Below, one piece after another: positions 26,101-40,200 of a stretch of 64,000 nt of DNA (the stretch's first letter is position 1; every line of letters starts with the position of its first letter). The notes under the pieces were generated by a model, which worked only from the letters and a program-made list of their open reading frames with translations, was not told the DNA's origin and did no database searches. Source of the DNA: Gymnogyps californianus. Lineage: Eukaryota; Chordata; Aves; Accipitriformes; Cathartidae. A program made the position numbers and the translations under genes. The stretch covers positions 5,704,001-5,768,000 of the forward strand of contig NC_059479.1 in NCBI RefSeq assembly GCF_018139145.2, given 5' to 3'.

Positions 26101-28000
26101 CTTCTCTTACTTTAGTTGCTCCTCAAAAAAGCATAATGTGCAGTGTGGTAGATGCGTCATAAGGAAGATATGCCAATAAACTGTCACACTAAGTAAATAG
26201 TAATATAAAAATGTGTGTAGGTTTGTAGAGAACGTTATCCTTAAGTAACAGCACTGATGTATGCGGTATTCATACATTTTCTGCTCATAAATTGCTAAAA
26301 CTAATAAGGATGCTCCAATAACTCCCTATGCTAAGGATTTTAACTGTAGTACCTCCCCCCCCCCCCCCCCCCTCTTTTTTCCCCTCTGTATTATGTTTAA
26401 ATACAAAACACACTACAAACATAGACAAAAAGTAACAAATTCTCTTTGGGTAAACTTCCCTAGCAAACTGTCTCTCAGTGGTGCCCACTTAGTGGCTGTA
26501 AGCAGTGATGTTGACCAAAAGGGTTGAAAGGTACCTGTTAACCCCAGTTATGCTTGGTTATTTAAGAGATGTGTAACATACTAATGTCGAATTTTCATGC
26601 TTCACCTGTTTTTATAGCCTTACCAAAACAATCTGGCTATTTTTTTTTTCCTCTAGAGAATAAAATTATTTTTCTTACATTTATTTGGAGAATGTAGAAT
26701 ACGCCCAGTTCAGTTAAGAAATTGGGCAGACTAAGAGTAATATGATTGCAGCTTTGGGGGAGAAAAAAGCCAGAAAACCTGAAAGTAATATGCAATTAAA
26801 TAATTGTAATTATTTTGTATAAACAAAATGGAAGTATAAACAAAGCTAGTTGAAAATTAAAGGACTAGTTAATGAGGCAGATCACACTGAGATTTCAGGG
26901 TTTCGAACAGGAGAAAACTGGCGTCTTAAGGCGAGGGGGTCTCCATAAGGATATTTAACATGAATTAGTGACTAATAAGCCAAGAAAGTTGTCTTGAAAA
27001 TCAGAAGGTGTAGAGCTAAGGAAAGGATGGCCACAAGGCGAGGTGATAGGCACTGTGACTTCATGGTCACTTCGAGCTGGTGTTGCCAGAGGTGTCTGTG
27101 GCTGCTTGTTTGTGCACCTTCTCTTGTGGCAGCACAAGCATTTGTAGAGCTGCTTGGGTGAACTGGATAGAAGAATTCCTCTAGGTTCAATCTGATCTAA
27201 GGGGGGGAAAGTTATTTTTAAACAGATCGATTCCCCAATTCCATTCGTTACATGAGACACTACTTGTGGACAGCAAACAAGTGAATGAGTAGCTGGGCCA
27301 AAGCTTATGTTGGCTTTAAGTGATCATCAGGCTTCAAGAGAATTAGTCTTAAGAAGAATTAAGACTGTAATCTATGGTATTTAGCCACATAAGAAGGAGG
27401 TTTGCAGCAAGGATGACATCTGTTCATGATTAAAGATAGCACATATTTCTTCCCCAAAATTAAAAGAACACTTTCACCTTGCCTTAATTTTTGATAAGGG
27501 TGATGTTGATGAGAGCAAAGACAGGCTGATGAAGAATGATGATAAGGGAACTAAAAGTCAGAGCAGGTTCAGTGCATTCATGTGGAGGAGAGGAGATGAT
27601 CTTCCTCCCAGGATCAAAACTGTTAGTGTTTTCCGTATTTTTCTGTAATTCTGAGAGACAAGGTGTCAAGAAAAAAAAGTGCTTGGTCAGGCTTCACTGC
27701 TGGAAAACGTTTACAAAAAAGAAACTAAGATATACGAAACATAAAACAAAAAACGGTATCGTAGGTTTCCCAAGAATAGTACTAGATTAGCTCTATTATC
27801 TCACTTCAATGACATGTATTTTTAATATTGGGGAATACATATATAGTTAGTCTATAGATATTTAAGAACTAATAACTATTATTATGACATTAAGGTGGAG
27901 CATTAGCAATTAAGAAGGAAAAGACACGGATTAATACAAGAATGGAAAAATCTCCATCATTATCTTCATTAATGAGTTTGGCATTAAAAAGCAGGAACGT
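23131..28000. other. Intron downstream of the exon, no further exon seen
   Basis: No second protocadherin tail exon could be identified. The ORFs here (up to 121 codons on the minus strand at 23918-24283) do not resemble known proteins and have no coding context. A C18 run lies at 26355-26372. Confidence 0.5.
26355..26372 (+). repeat. C18 homopolymer
   Basis: Eighteen consecutive C are followed by TCTTTTTTCCCC, so the whole tract is pyrimidine. On the minus strand it encodes the polyglycine of a meaningless small open frame. It could form a G-quadruplex or i-motif. Confidence 0.9.
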
Positions 28001-28009
28001 GTCAATGAA

Positions 28010-28775
28010 ATATTCTGCTATCTCAAAGCGAAGCATCACTGAAAATAGAGGAGGAGGTGTGTATGACACAAGAATTGGATTTTGCTAAGGATTTGGAGTA
28101 ATAACAGTGGGATGTAATCTAATAGTTGAGAGTCTTTCTCAAAAGAACGGGTGTATGTAACTAGTATATAAATCACCAGCTGAAAATGACATAAAGAAAA
28201 AAACAACTGAGTATTACAAAGATAAACTATAAATCACCAGTACCTAATGTGATTGTGAAAAAATCCTGGGTTACTCCTAGTACAGGAAAAAAAGAAAGAA
28301 AAAAACCCCCGAGGCATTGATGATACCACAACTGGCCTATTATGAATAGTGTTGGCTTCCTACATTAAAGAAAGGTGAACTCATGAGAGAAACAGGTATG
28401 AAGAAACATTATTAGTAACAAGGGAATGGAATGCCTATATACAGAAAAAGGAATGAATATTGGCTTTTTTAAACTGCAAGGTAAAGGCTGGCTGGGGATT
28501 AGGACTGCTCTCAAGTAATAGCAGAGAACGGGGGCCAAAATGAAGCGCTGGGTTGCTTCGCAGGCAAATAAACAGGTGCTGTCTGTAAACCAGCCGAGGC
28601 CAGAAATTTGGGGATTTCAAACAAGATCAGTGAGGAAGTATAGAAGCAGGGAATGAGAATGCTAATTGGTGTTAAAGAGAAGCTTGATAAATTTATGAGA
28701 GGGCAAATAAATCGCCCTCCGTAATAGCAGCAAATCTAGTCTGTGATCCAAGAGGTCCCTTTCCTATGTTGGTAA
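28010..28775 (+). mobile_element. Possible ancient CR1/L3-like remnant
   Basis: Weak evidence. Around 28072 one frame gives RIGFC.GFGVITVG-like text that resembles the E-K-D-L-G-V block of CR1 ORF2. Near 28680 the sequence AAGCTTGATAAATTTATGAGAGGGC, followed by a CCAAGAGGTCCCTTTCC-like end, resembles the 3' part of old CR1-type elements. Nothing between them is clearly alignable by eye. It may be chance similarity. Confidence 0.3.
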
Positions 28776-28829
28776 CATCAAAGCTGTCAGCGAGCGTGTG
28801 TGCTGAGTCTCAGTTCTGCGTTAGCCCTT

Positions 28830-28990
28830 GGCTTCCAGCTGCAGCGCCAGGCTGGACACCGGCCTGGCGCACGGCCTGCCTCACCCGGCCGGGGAGCTTC
28901 GCCCTGCTGCCGCCCAGCGCCCGCGCTGGCGGGGAGCCACGCTGGCAGCCCGGCCCCGCACAAGCGCTGTCAGAGGCTTACCTTAATGAT
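28830..28990. other. Compact GC/CpG-rich island
   Basis: In an AT-rich intron this short block is strongly GC-rich, with CpG dinucleotides packed through about 28840-28975. It contains an 8-bp perfect inverted repeat (GCGCCAGG at 28844-28851 with CCTGGCGC at 28863-28870) and a second 6-bp hairpin (CCAGCG at 28914-28919 with CGCTGG at 28924-28929). The plus strand is open for 163 codons across it (28766-29257), but the translation has no recognisable domain. It could be an intronic regulatory element, a small CpG island with its own promoter, or the GC-rich end of an unrecognised insertion. Confidence 0.6.
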
Positions 28991-29121
28991 GGCTTGCAGG
29001 GTCCTGTAAATCTCGTCGGTGTCGTCATGAAGACGGAAGGGTCAGTGCTGCACATTGACGGCAGACAGCTGAAGATAGGAAGCTTGCTCTCCCTGGGGAA
29101 AATGGCTGCATTTTTCGCCAT
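28982..29121 (-). other. Possible antisense exon (unproven)
   Basis: On the minus strand an ATG in good context (GTCAGCATGG) at 29121-29119 is followed by an open frame. The frame runs exactly to TTAAG|GTAAGC, a consensus-like donor whose intron would start at 28981, next to the CpG-rich block. The open frame ends at the TAA inside that donor. A different frame at the 3' end reads DDTDEIYRTLQAIIK up to the same donor but is closed by a stop shortly upstream. I recognise no protein. Confidence 0.25.
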
Positions 29122-32100
29122 GCTGACTTGTCTGATAGTCAGAAACTCTGCAGTTGCTGAAATATACTCTTTAAACATCATCAGTAAGACTGCTCTGGCA
29201 GCTGGACTTCAGACCTCATGTTGGGGCACAAGAAAAAATAAAACTACAGAGTTTTAAGTATCTTGTTCCCTGTCTGAAAACTGGGGCTAGGATTGCTTGC
29301 TAGCAGATATAATTTTTTTTTTTAATGGTGTTTTCATTTTTTTTGTTCTCTTCTTGTGTGCTTTTAGTTCCACAATAAGGTTGAAAGGTAACAGTAATAT
29401 TTTAATTTGGTTGTTGCTGAGTTATGAACACACTATAGCGCTTAGGTCTAATTTGAGTAAAAAAGGAAGACACTGTCATTAGTTAAAGATAATAAATCTT
29501 GGGCTAAAATACATCCCAGTCTACCACATCTGCCCGTTGGGTCCTTTTACTTCTACTGTATTGGGTTTTTCTATCCCCACGGCTGAACACTAATAATTAA
29601 TTCAGAAAGTGCTGAGGTAATTAATCTTTCTGAGGCAATAGAGTTTGATTGATCTTCTGCCTTTAATCAAATTAGCTTGTACGTAGGTGGGAGAATGTAA
29701 TGGCTGACTACGGTACTGTACCACTTTGTGAAATGCCAACCTTTCCGATGACCTCCTGAGAGTGCACCCATGAATCACGTATATATAAACCACCACAGCA
29801 ATCATTAAGTGGTTGCTTGATTTAAAAGATGGGGACCTGGCAGAGATCAAAATCAGGGTGTGCTCAACATTCACATTTTAAAGTATGTCTCCCTTAGAAG
29901 TCCAACTTTATATCTGCATGGCATATGTTTGAGGGCATTGAATGTCACAGGCCTGACAACTGTGTGGATTTTCCAGATGTTTTAGCTATCTGTTTCTAAA
30001 ATAAAATAACTGTCTAGTCATAAGCACATGCAGTGAAGCAAGCCAACAGAAACTCCTATAAAACAAAACATTATGATATTCTTGATTTGTTGATGACTGG
30101 AGATTGCAGAGGGGGAAAGAGGTCAGATTGGAGAGGTGAATTTCAATGGTACAGATGAGTGGCTTTTGCGAGCGGGTTTTTACTTGTACCTAAGAGGATA
30201 CAGATTGCATATTCAGAAATAATTCCATGATTTGGTAACTTGATCCCTGAGTGCCTGACTTCAGAGTTATTAAGGCAGCTGACACAAAGGGGAAAAAATG
30301 GACAAAGCAAATTAAATGAAAAAATGCCAAAAGATTGTACTGCTCGGACTCTATCAGTCAAACACAGCGCTATAAACACAGACTCTGATTTTTAAAATCT
30401 TATACTTTCTGTGAATAAGGAGCACTCTCTGTAAATTCTTCTAAAAGTAAATTTTACGTATTTTATTGTTGATATTGGAATATAATGCCTTGATGTACAT
30501 TTTCTACTGTTCGAAGAAAAGTAAGATAAAAGCAAATTTTCCGAGATGCGCCATATTCTTTCATGCAAAATCAATGGGGATTGATGAGGAAAATCAATGG
30601 GGAAATCTGTTGGATTTTCTAGACTACATACTGGGATGAAGTAATTCAGGCAATAATAATGTGTTTGTGAATACCATCTAATGTTATTCTTGACTGAGGT
30701 TTATAATAGAAGTGACTCTGTCTAAAAAGATTAGAAAGAATAGCTCCACCTTGCAGTTTAGAAATCAGTCATTTCTTCTGAAATAATAAGGAAGGCTTTA
30801 AAGTGTTTGTTTTGGGGTTTTTTAAATAATAAATGAGATCTGACATCTATAAACAGTGATTTAGTGGCAGATGTTCTGTGATATATATTTATGTTATCAC
30901 TTAAGCTGACATGGTAATGGATAATCCTATTTTTTTCTGTTTGAGGTTTATGAAAGTTTTAAAATATATCGCTATAGCAAGCAGCTTGGTGGGGCAGAGG
31001 TGGATAGAGAACAAATTTCTTCCCTCTACTTTTTCAGACTCCTTTTAGATCTGACTAGCTGTCGCATTTGCAGTAAATAGAGGCCCTGAAGTTTGGCTGG
31101 GTAAATGGAATCTAATTTGGAGCACCCTGTATCCGGGATTGTATTAGGGCTTTGATGGTTACGATAGCTTGAAAAGTCACAAAGGGCACAGATTAAAACG
31201 GAAAGTTTATCTGGAGCGTATGAAAGCTGAAGTCATTGATAGAGTTCCCTTCTGGTGACAGCTTTGAAGACGAGTGTATCCTACGTATCTTAAATCTAGT
31301 TATGGATGAGATAGAATTTTATCACGGGGAAGCAGACCTCTGCAAGCAAAGCAATCCCTTATCTTGTCCACCGGCTTTGCAAATGACAAGTGTGAAGACT
31401 GGGCACAAGTGCCAGGCGGCAGCGGGAGTCTGGGGCGGCAAAGTCACCCTGCTCCAGCAAGGCTTCCGTCGGAGGGAAGCGATGGCCGTCTTGACAATAC
31501 GCCTTTCTTTGCTTCTGATTTTTATTAGGCCACCCAGACAGTAAGATAAAGTTCATATGATGTTTGTGTTTCTGTTACTTATGAGCCACGAAGCAATTAA
31601 TTTTATGTCCTTCTTCTGTCTCTCTTATTTTGTCTCGAACTTTCACTTCTTTCTTATTTTAAGAATAGGAAAACACAGAAGATGCAATTTGGGGTTTTTT
31701 TTTGGTTTTTTCAAGTCAAGCTAATCAGTGTCACCGGGAGGAGCTTTTACCAGTATGAAATACTAAGATGTTTTTTAGCATCTAGTTACAGTTTTAAAAA
31801 CAGAAATACAGAAAAAACCCTTTTTTTTGTATTTTATATAATTTAAGCCATGTGAAAAGTTGCATGATTATAATTTCATTTGAAGCATCATAATTTATTA
31901 CTTGATTTCACTGTGATTAATGGAAAATATATCAGGAAATGTATTTAATGACTGTCTGCAGCTACCAATCTGTCTTAGAAATTAAACAGAAGAATTGTAT
32001 TTATTGAACAAAGAAGATTCCCAACTGACAGTGCACGTAAAGTCACCATATTTGCTGAGTGAAATCTGATAAACTCAATAAGTCTAGTGATTTTTGTCCT

Positions 32101-34058
32101 TGTTTGTGTAGAGATGTGGTCATCCTTTAATCTGATGTTTTCCTTTTAACTGGACTTTTGGTAGGGAAATAGGATCCAATCTTGAAGTATGCATTAGGAA
32201 CAACTAGAATTTTTGTTCCAAAAAGCTCATGTACATCCATATATTCCTGAATAAGGGAGATATTTTTGCCTTTACTCTTCAAATATCTTTTAGTCTTCTG
32301 GAAAAGCAACATGTTTTTAATAAACTGCTGTTTCTGTATTTTTTTGAGGTTGTATAATCTGCATTGTGATCCTTTTATTTTCTGGTTACTTTTCAAACCT
32401 TGACTTTGCTGCAGTAAGGTCAAGGGAAGGCTCAGAAACCCCTGCACAGGCTCTGCATCAGGGGAATGCAGGGCTGGTGTCCTTGGTACATGCTGTTGAT
32501 CCAGCCAGTATAACACCAGTTTTTCTTGAAACCTACTGGTCACTGGTATTATATACACGTTCTGAAAAATAAAATGTATTTGTCTGGGTTGAGCTGGAGA
32601 AACCTAGGTAAAATATTTATGATGATACTTTTGGATTTGTATTACATCAGAGGTTGAGATTCTCACTTTTGTGTTTAATACCAATAAATAATGTCGCTGC
32701 TTTCTAGTTAGGGGCAGGATTTTGTATGGGTTGTGTTTTATTCAGAATGCTGTGTGATTCAGTACTTTTGTTATGAAACCAAGTGACATTCTAATTGTTC
32801 TTAAACGTTTTCAGAGTTAACTCTGACTCTGTACATTGCTGATTTCAGCAATGCCAGAAGCTCCTGTCTCATGTATCCGTTTCATAATTCTCATCCTGCT
32901 CTCACGCTGTCTTGGTTATTTGTACACATCCATTCCCATGTTTCAGTTTGAATTAGATGGTAAACTCCCTGGATTACAGGCAGAAATTTTGCTATGTATT
33001 TGTGGGGCTCCGAGCACAATGTGGCTGTTACGCTGATTTTATGCTCCCAGTACAATTGCAGTAAAAATCATCACTAATACTTGTATAATAGAAGTGGTTC
33101 AGATCTATACAAATAACATATGCTGTACTAGCAATGCTTCTAAGTGCCTATCAGGTCTTTTTGTTTTCATTTCATCCTGTAAAAATAGATAGTTAGCTTG
33201 TCTTGTATTGGATTCCCAAAGTTCAGTCACACTGTTAACGATGATGTGAATTGGGTAACTCATCATGATGTGAAAAGGCAGGAGCCGTGTGTGGACGAGG
33301 AGAGCTGCTGGGCAGTACTGTGGTGGGCCAGCATCGTGCTGTTTTAATTTGCAGAGTCACCCGACTGCCAGATCAACTGTTTCATGGAGGTTCTTGCAAT
33401 AAGAATTTAGTTTAACCTTACTGTATACAGTGTCTGGCAAATATTCACCTGCATCTGTGCATGTTAGTAACACTAACTTGCTGATTGTATTTAACAAATG
33501 GTTTTATGTTCCTCAGATTTGTGTTACTTCTGTCAGGGTGAGCATCCTGAATAGCTTGGCTTAGATGGGATAATAGGATGGGATAGTGAGATGGAACAGG
33601 AGTTATCTTCCCTTTTTCCTGCTTTGTGCTTTGAAAAAACCATTGCTTTCTGACATGCCTTGCTGCCAAGCAGCACTGTTGCAATGCTTGTCCTTGCAAC
33701 GCTTAAAGCTCTACTTAAAGCCTTGTTGCGTCAAATTAAAATTCTCTCTAAATAATAATAGGAAGCAACAACTGATCCAGCTAAAATGCTGTTTCCAGGA
33801 TAAGGACATGGCTAGCTGATTCTGTATGGTCTACTGAACTTAAATTCCTCTCATCCAAAATAACTCTGTTTCTTTGAAATATCAAGAAGAACAATGACAC
33901 TATTTCAATAGTAGTTCTTTTATCTGGTTATCTTGACTGATGTTCCAAAACCAGTGTCCCAGAAGATGTGTCCTCTATAGGATGAGATGTTATAAAATCT
34001 AGCCCTCACCTAATACTTTAAAAGAAAGCAAGCATTCCTCTACCAAGAAAGGCTTTAC

Positions 34059-34090
34059 TCATGTCACACACTAATCATGTCACACACTAA
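34059..34090 (+). repeat. 16-bp tandem duplication
   Basis: TCATGTCACACACTAA is present twice in direct succession (34059-34074 and 34075-34090) without mismatch, suggesting a recent slippage or duplication event. Confidence 0.85.
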
Positions 34091-37000
34091 CCAAAGAACT
34101 GTTTAGAAAAAGAAAGACAACCTCTGCCTCTCCTCCTCAGTAGTAGTACATGTAAAGAAAAACAGTGGCAATAAAGGGAAATAGGAATGGTGAGAGAAAG
34201 CACTTTGAAAACTATAAAAGCAAAAATTGTTTTTATCTTATTAGAACTGATATTAAAGCTTTTCTTTATACACACGCTCATTTTTTCACTGGAGGTCAAA
34301 TATCACTGATTACAGATTCTGCTGGGGTGGAGCTCTCATACGTCTGTCTCTAAAATTAGCTCCTTACTTCTCTTTTTTGTGAAGATCACAAGAATCTTTT
34401 TCCATCAGCCCCATTATCAGTCAGCATTGCTCTGACCTACTCCAATACTGGAACATATTCACAGCATTGTGAAAAAAATGTATGCCAGAGAAGATCTGTA
34501 AATAAAACGGGTCCTTTACCTTTCATTGCTATGTCCTATGAATGGAATAGCATTTAGTTATGTCTGTAAGTGGGGTCTGAGTTGTCATATGATAATTAGG
34601 AGTTTAGATGATTAAAGCATGATTTGTCTGTTTTAAAGAATATTAACAGTTAAATAATCAGCTCGGATATTGAACTATCCAGTTTTCCATTTAAGGATTC
34701 ATAATTACAAGATGTTTAGCTTTTGGGAAAAGGATAAGGTACTTCCTCCTCAATTTTATTTTATATTTTTGTTTACATCTGCTCAGCTACAGAAAGATTT
34801 CAAAAGTGCAATGCTGTGAATTATTCTGGAGTTGGAAAAGGACAATTCTTTTTTGTTTGTTTTCTTCCCCCTGAAATCTTCTGATTTTTTGATACAGCGG
34901 GCTATTTCTGTGGAGGGAGTTTGTGTCTGGATCATTGTACGACTCCTGGCCCTTAATTTGTGTCAGAATGCAGCAGATTGCCAAATACGTGTCACAGCTT
35001 CAGAAATGTTATTCTCTCTGTCATCCTATAACTGGCACAATAGAAGAAAGCACCAAGGAAAGAGCTGTGACGTTAGTAGGACTTCCTTTGCTACTGATAT
35101 CAGCTAATACAATAGTTAGTAGGGCTCTAACATTAACACTTAACTGCTCGATAGACCTAATGAGTACACTTGGTTTATTTGAAACTGCCTGCCTCTGTAA
35201 CAAGAAAGCTGACTCACTAAATCTTAATGCAGTAGGAGATTTTCTGTCTTTGAGCTAAGACGAGGGGCGTATAGCGAGGCCTTTAAGGAGCATTTCCTAG
35301 GAGTGTTTGTTTCTAGCAGGGACCGTGCTGTGACAGGCATCTTGCAATCAGAGCTCTTCGCACAGAGCCCCAGCAGTTGAAAGCAAAGAGAGGAAAAGAA
35401 GGATTCACATCGCATGATTAAAATTGCCAAGGAGACCACTGTCCACATCATGATAATTCAATGCACTGACATAATAATTAAACACTCTGATAGACAATAC
35501 TACCACAAATCCCAGGAGAGGCAAGATATTTAGGAGCAGGGAAAAGAAGAAAATGCCCTGACCTTATTCTAGCTCCTGGGTTAGGAGTGAATCATTATGA
35601 GGATTACAGAACTTAAGATATTAATATAGCCACTAAAGATGTCTTAATAAAAAACTCCCTCATAATTCTTTCTTTATGCTTTTTATAAATACTGAATTTT
35701 AGGATTTGTTTTCCCTTTGAAACATACAAAGAAATGTGGTTCTGCTTTGTACATTCATCATTAACCTCTGCTATCACCTTTGTATTTCTAATCTAATGAG
35801 TTCAAGAGACATTATAATACAAATAAGCAGATGTTTTCTATTTTGTATAACACCTATTCTTGCTGCATAAGGAGAAAATATTGTATATGTAGAGGGACGT
35901 TAATATTTCTGGTTAAAACGTGCTTTGCAGGCTGAAGAAACTCATATACATAATGATAGTCAAAAGTCAGGGAGTAAAAATAGGAATTTGTTAAAAACAG
36001 CTGTGCTGCACAACTCTTTGACAGGAATAGAGGAATGCTTTATCCAGTAAAAATTTCAGAGTTTATTTAAAAGAAACTGTAGCTGCTAATTTTCATCAAG
36101 ACAGAAGGTTAACAGCTCTGTGAAATGGGGGGTTGGTTTGGTCTTGTTTCATGACCATGAAAAAAGAAATGTTTAACTCTCTGATAGAGCTGCCATTTTT
36201 CTCATAGCAGAATTCTCTGTAGCATCATACTGTGGCTGCAGTGTATTTTTAATGCTGCCAGCCACACCACCATCATCTTAACGTTCCCTGAGAATCTTTC
36301 AAAGAAATGCTGGCACAAAATAATATTTAATGCTCTTGCTATCAGTTATTTTTACTTTTTTTTTCCAAAGTGATCTTACAGTCATTGCCCCATTTCCCAA
36401 TGGAAGCGCCAGGAGTGCAGCCCGGGGTGTTTGTGTGCCGTAGTCCAGCGCTTTGTACACTGGGCAGCACTGCAGACGGTGCGTGTGATTACCACTGACG
36501 TATGGACACAGGTTACTCACTGTATTATTCAACTGAAACTGGCATTACCTAAGTAGTTTTCTAGGTTATTTGGTTAGTATAGACGGTACGTCAGAAAAGA
36601 TCTTGGCTTTTTAGCCAAATGATTAGCAAGCTGAATTACAGATGGTCAAACCTCTGAATTTAGAAACCAGATCCAGACAGCTGCCTGCACTGGAAGGCAA
36701 GAAGATAGTTTCTTACCTGCAACACTGATGAAGCTCCAGAATATATAGTACAGTACTATGTTGCATTTATGCTTTAAAAATTGATTACATTCTAAGCATA
36801 TACCGTATCTTACTATTTCCAGTGATTGCGAGAAACTGGATCTAACGTCCTGTGCTAAACAGTCTTTGACTAGTAATGCACAATTTTGAAATAAGCACAT
36901 AAACAGAGTAGATGGGGGGCGGTCACAGAAAGATTTTTCTGGTCCAGAAGCTGGAAGTGAACCTGTGACCCAGCCAGGCAGCCAGCATTTCTAATTCGCA

Positions 37001-37190
37001 GTCACTCTATCCTTTCCCCCCCAGCAAATGTACTCTAATCCATAACCATTTTGCATGCTGAGGTGAAATGTTAAATACAAAGAATTGCTTTTAAATAATA
37101 AGCTTATGACACAAACCAGCAAGAACAGGGATCTCAAGGTTAAAGATGGCATTCCTCCTTCAACCTAAGCTGCTGTAAAGGAAGAGATTT

Positions 37191-37215
37191 AAAAAAAAAA
37201 GGGGGGGAGGGGGGG
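37191..37215 (+). repeat. Polypurine tract A10-G7-A-G7
   Basis: Twenty-five purines in a row form a candidate triplex or G-quadruplex site. C and A7 follow it. No gene lies nearby. Confidence 0.85.
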
Positions 37216-40200
37216 CAAAAAAAGCTCCCTGTGAATACATCAAAATACATCATAAAAAGATTTTAAAAATCTGATGTCAGTGTATATATATCTAACTGAG
37301 ACATATTTGTCTTCCAATGTTAAAATATTTGTATAGAGGCAAGATCTTTCTCAGGTGTTTGCTCCATATGTCCTCGATTCAAATTATCGTCGTCTTTGTT
37401 GCATGTATAACTACTTGCAGAGGGACATATTTTAATGCAGATGGCAACTTTTTTTTCTCACAGCAGTAGAAGATGGTTCCAGTAAAAATATACCATCTTT
37501 ATTCAGATGTCCATAGTAACAAAAAGAGGAAAATAAACAAGCTTTTTTCTCAACAGACATCCCTTTGAAGACAAGGGGGTTGTTTTACTCAAGTGTCAGT
37601 GGTGTTTCTGGAACATATTTGAATCTTACGCACTTTGTCTGAGCTTCTGTTATGATTCTGCTCTGAAACAATCCTTTTTCATAAACATACCTCTTTCCTG
37701 CTTAGCATGTGTGTGAGTTCTTCCTGGAGGGCAAGTAAAAAATTGTTGATTGATGACATGAGATGGGCTGCAAAAAAGGGGTCATATATCTGCATATATA
37801 TTTAAAAAAAAAAAAAACCTGAAGAATTCCATTGGATTCTATGCGTGAGTTTTGATTTCATTTTGTAAAGAGAAAGAACATAATTTGGTAGATTACTGAT
37901 ACAATGGGAAAAATCTGGCAAAATTTTAACTCCTCAAATATCTCCATAACTCTCACTGAGGACTCTGCAAGCCATCCATCTGCTCAAAGCTTAGCTTTGG
38001 GTTGTTCACAGTCTCTCTGACTCTTGGTAATGTACAAGGAATAATTTCAGGTACTGAAGAGAGAAAAATAAAAATAAACCCAGTCTGAGAGGATAGGTAT
38101 GTGAAGCTATCAGTAAGAAAGCACAGCACTGTGTTTAGCAGACTTCACTGTAAAATCAGTAAGATAAAAACCAAACTTTGTAGTTCTATTTCAACAAATT
38201 CCTTTCTCCAGAGCAGAACTTCAGCTGAAAAGTGGGATGCCACTTTTCTTTCAAGGTTTTTAAGAATAAGAGAGCTTTCTCTGGAGTTCTTAATGGAACT
38301 TGCATTTTTATTCCCATTGTGTCAGGAATTTATCTAACTTCTGCTCATGTCAGAAGAAGACTCAGTTGTAAAACGTATTTGTAAATTACTGTTTGAGAAT
38401 CTTCAACTAAAAGACCTGGTTTATTTGATGTGAAAATAATTCTAGTTTCATGCGTAAGATATGTAATACGTAACAATAATGTTGCATTGATTGTACTAGG
38501 TTTGTTTGGAAAAAAAATAAGCAACTCTGACTGAACTAGGCAATTTGCAGCCTTGATTAAATAGAGCAGACACATGAATGACTGAGAAGAAAAAAGAGCT
38601 CTGAAACTATGGACGGAGCAGTTTGCTCAGGCAGTACAGCTTTTCTCTTTTTTCTTTTCATGTGCCTCAGCTTGGTCACCTATTCAGCATCAAAATGACA
38701 GGGTTGTAATATACTTTTCCCCAAACATACTGAACTTAGCGCTGCCTTTCAGCAAGGCCCTGGTTTGCCACCCAGGATCTTATCTAAAAATATATCTACC
38801 ACTGAGTGAGACTCTGGTATTAGTATGATTTTGGTTAGTCCTGCTCTGCCTGTTGATGGATACATTTTTCTAGTCTAACTCTGGGATCCATATAGTGGCA
38901 TCGGGATAGAAATTATACATGACACATGCTTGCGGGACAGATGCTTTCTGCCTCCAAATACGGTGAAACTGTGGAGTGGTTAATAACAAGAACTATCAAT
39001 CCATAAATCATTACAATTACTATTTGCAATTATGAATGCTAAGACATAAATTAGGAAACTCTGGGCACCAGTGTAATAGGCACAACCACAGCCAAACTTC
39101 ACTATGAAGCGCAATGAATAAATAAAGTGATAGATCTGCAGAAATGACATCTTTTATGAATAAATGCAAATAAATTGGATGTGAAGGGGTTTGGGGTGGT
39201 GGAGAAGGTTACTTAGTTTTTCAGCAGTGAAGGAAATAGACAAAAGACCATTGCTAACATACAACCACACCTAAAACTTGGCTATATTAGTGGGAGATGT
39301 CAGGGCTGTGACTTACTGACAAAGGTGAAGATTGAATTGTTCATCCACAACACACGAAATAATCGTAGCTCAACACTGATCCTAGGCTGTATTTCCGAGG
39401 GACGCAGCATACTTTGGCTTCAGACCTTTGAATGTGTTACAAACTTACTGTCATGGACTCTTGAAAGATGGGCATCTCCAGTTTTCTGCTGGAAACTGAA
39501 GTGAAACTATCAAGGTAGTTTTCAAAGCATCCAGCAGATACCACATGCTGGTAATGCAGTACCCATCACTTACAGGCATGATATCAACCCAAGATCTAGT
39601 TAACATGCAGTGTCCTATAGACCAGTTTCTCCAAAGGTCTGTGTTCTGGAACTCAGAAAGGAAAAAATGTATTAATCTAAGTTTCAAATAACCTTTTACT
39701 TTGAGATTCTGCAAGTCACCGAATACTAGAGAGAGAGATTTTTTCCAGTCACTAGAAAAACAAACTACTCCTAGATGTAAATCCAGCACATATGATCAGT
39801 AAAAATTGTTTTGAAGTATATTATATTTTCATTTTAACATAGAAACTTGTATGTGCTCAGAAAGCTGAACAGTATGTCTGGCTTTAGCCTGTGCTCATTT
39901 ATAATGAGTAATTATCTAATGACGATAGTGTTCAGCATGCATGAGAGCTCCTGTAGCAAGATTTGGAATTTTAAGGAAACGCTGTAGATCAAATGATAAT
40001 GTCTCATTTGTATTCTCTCAGTTCTCTAGTCACTATTGCACTTCATAAAGCAACTACAGAAATGGATTGCAAATATGCATCATTTTTGTGTGAGACGAGA
40101 AAAGGCTCAATGATCCTTAAATAGTACCAATAATCCCTTTCACACACCTTACAGTATCAGATGATACTGTTCCAAGCAAATCACGCGTTGTATGAAATAT

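Noticed and set aside
31236..31556. A 102-codon open frame with a GC-rich middle and a short AG...GTAAG pair near 31528-31545
   Set aside because: The would-be exon is too short and shows no protocadherin similarity. The opposite strand is equally open.
32127..32558. A 143-codon minus-strand open frame
   Set aside because: The translation is unremarkable, with no domain, no flanking splice sites judged convincing and AT-rich neutral-looking sequence.
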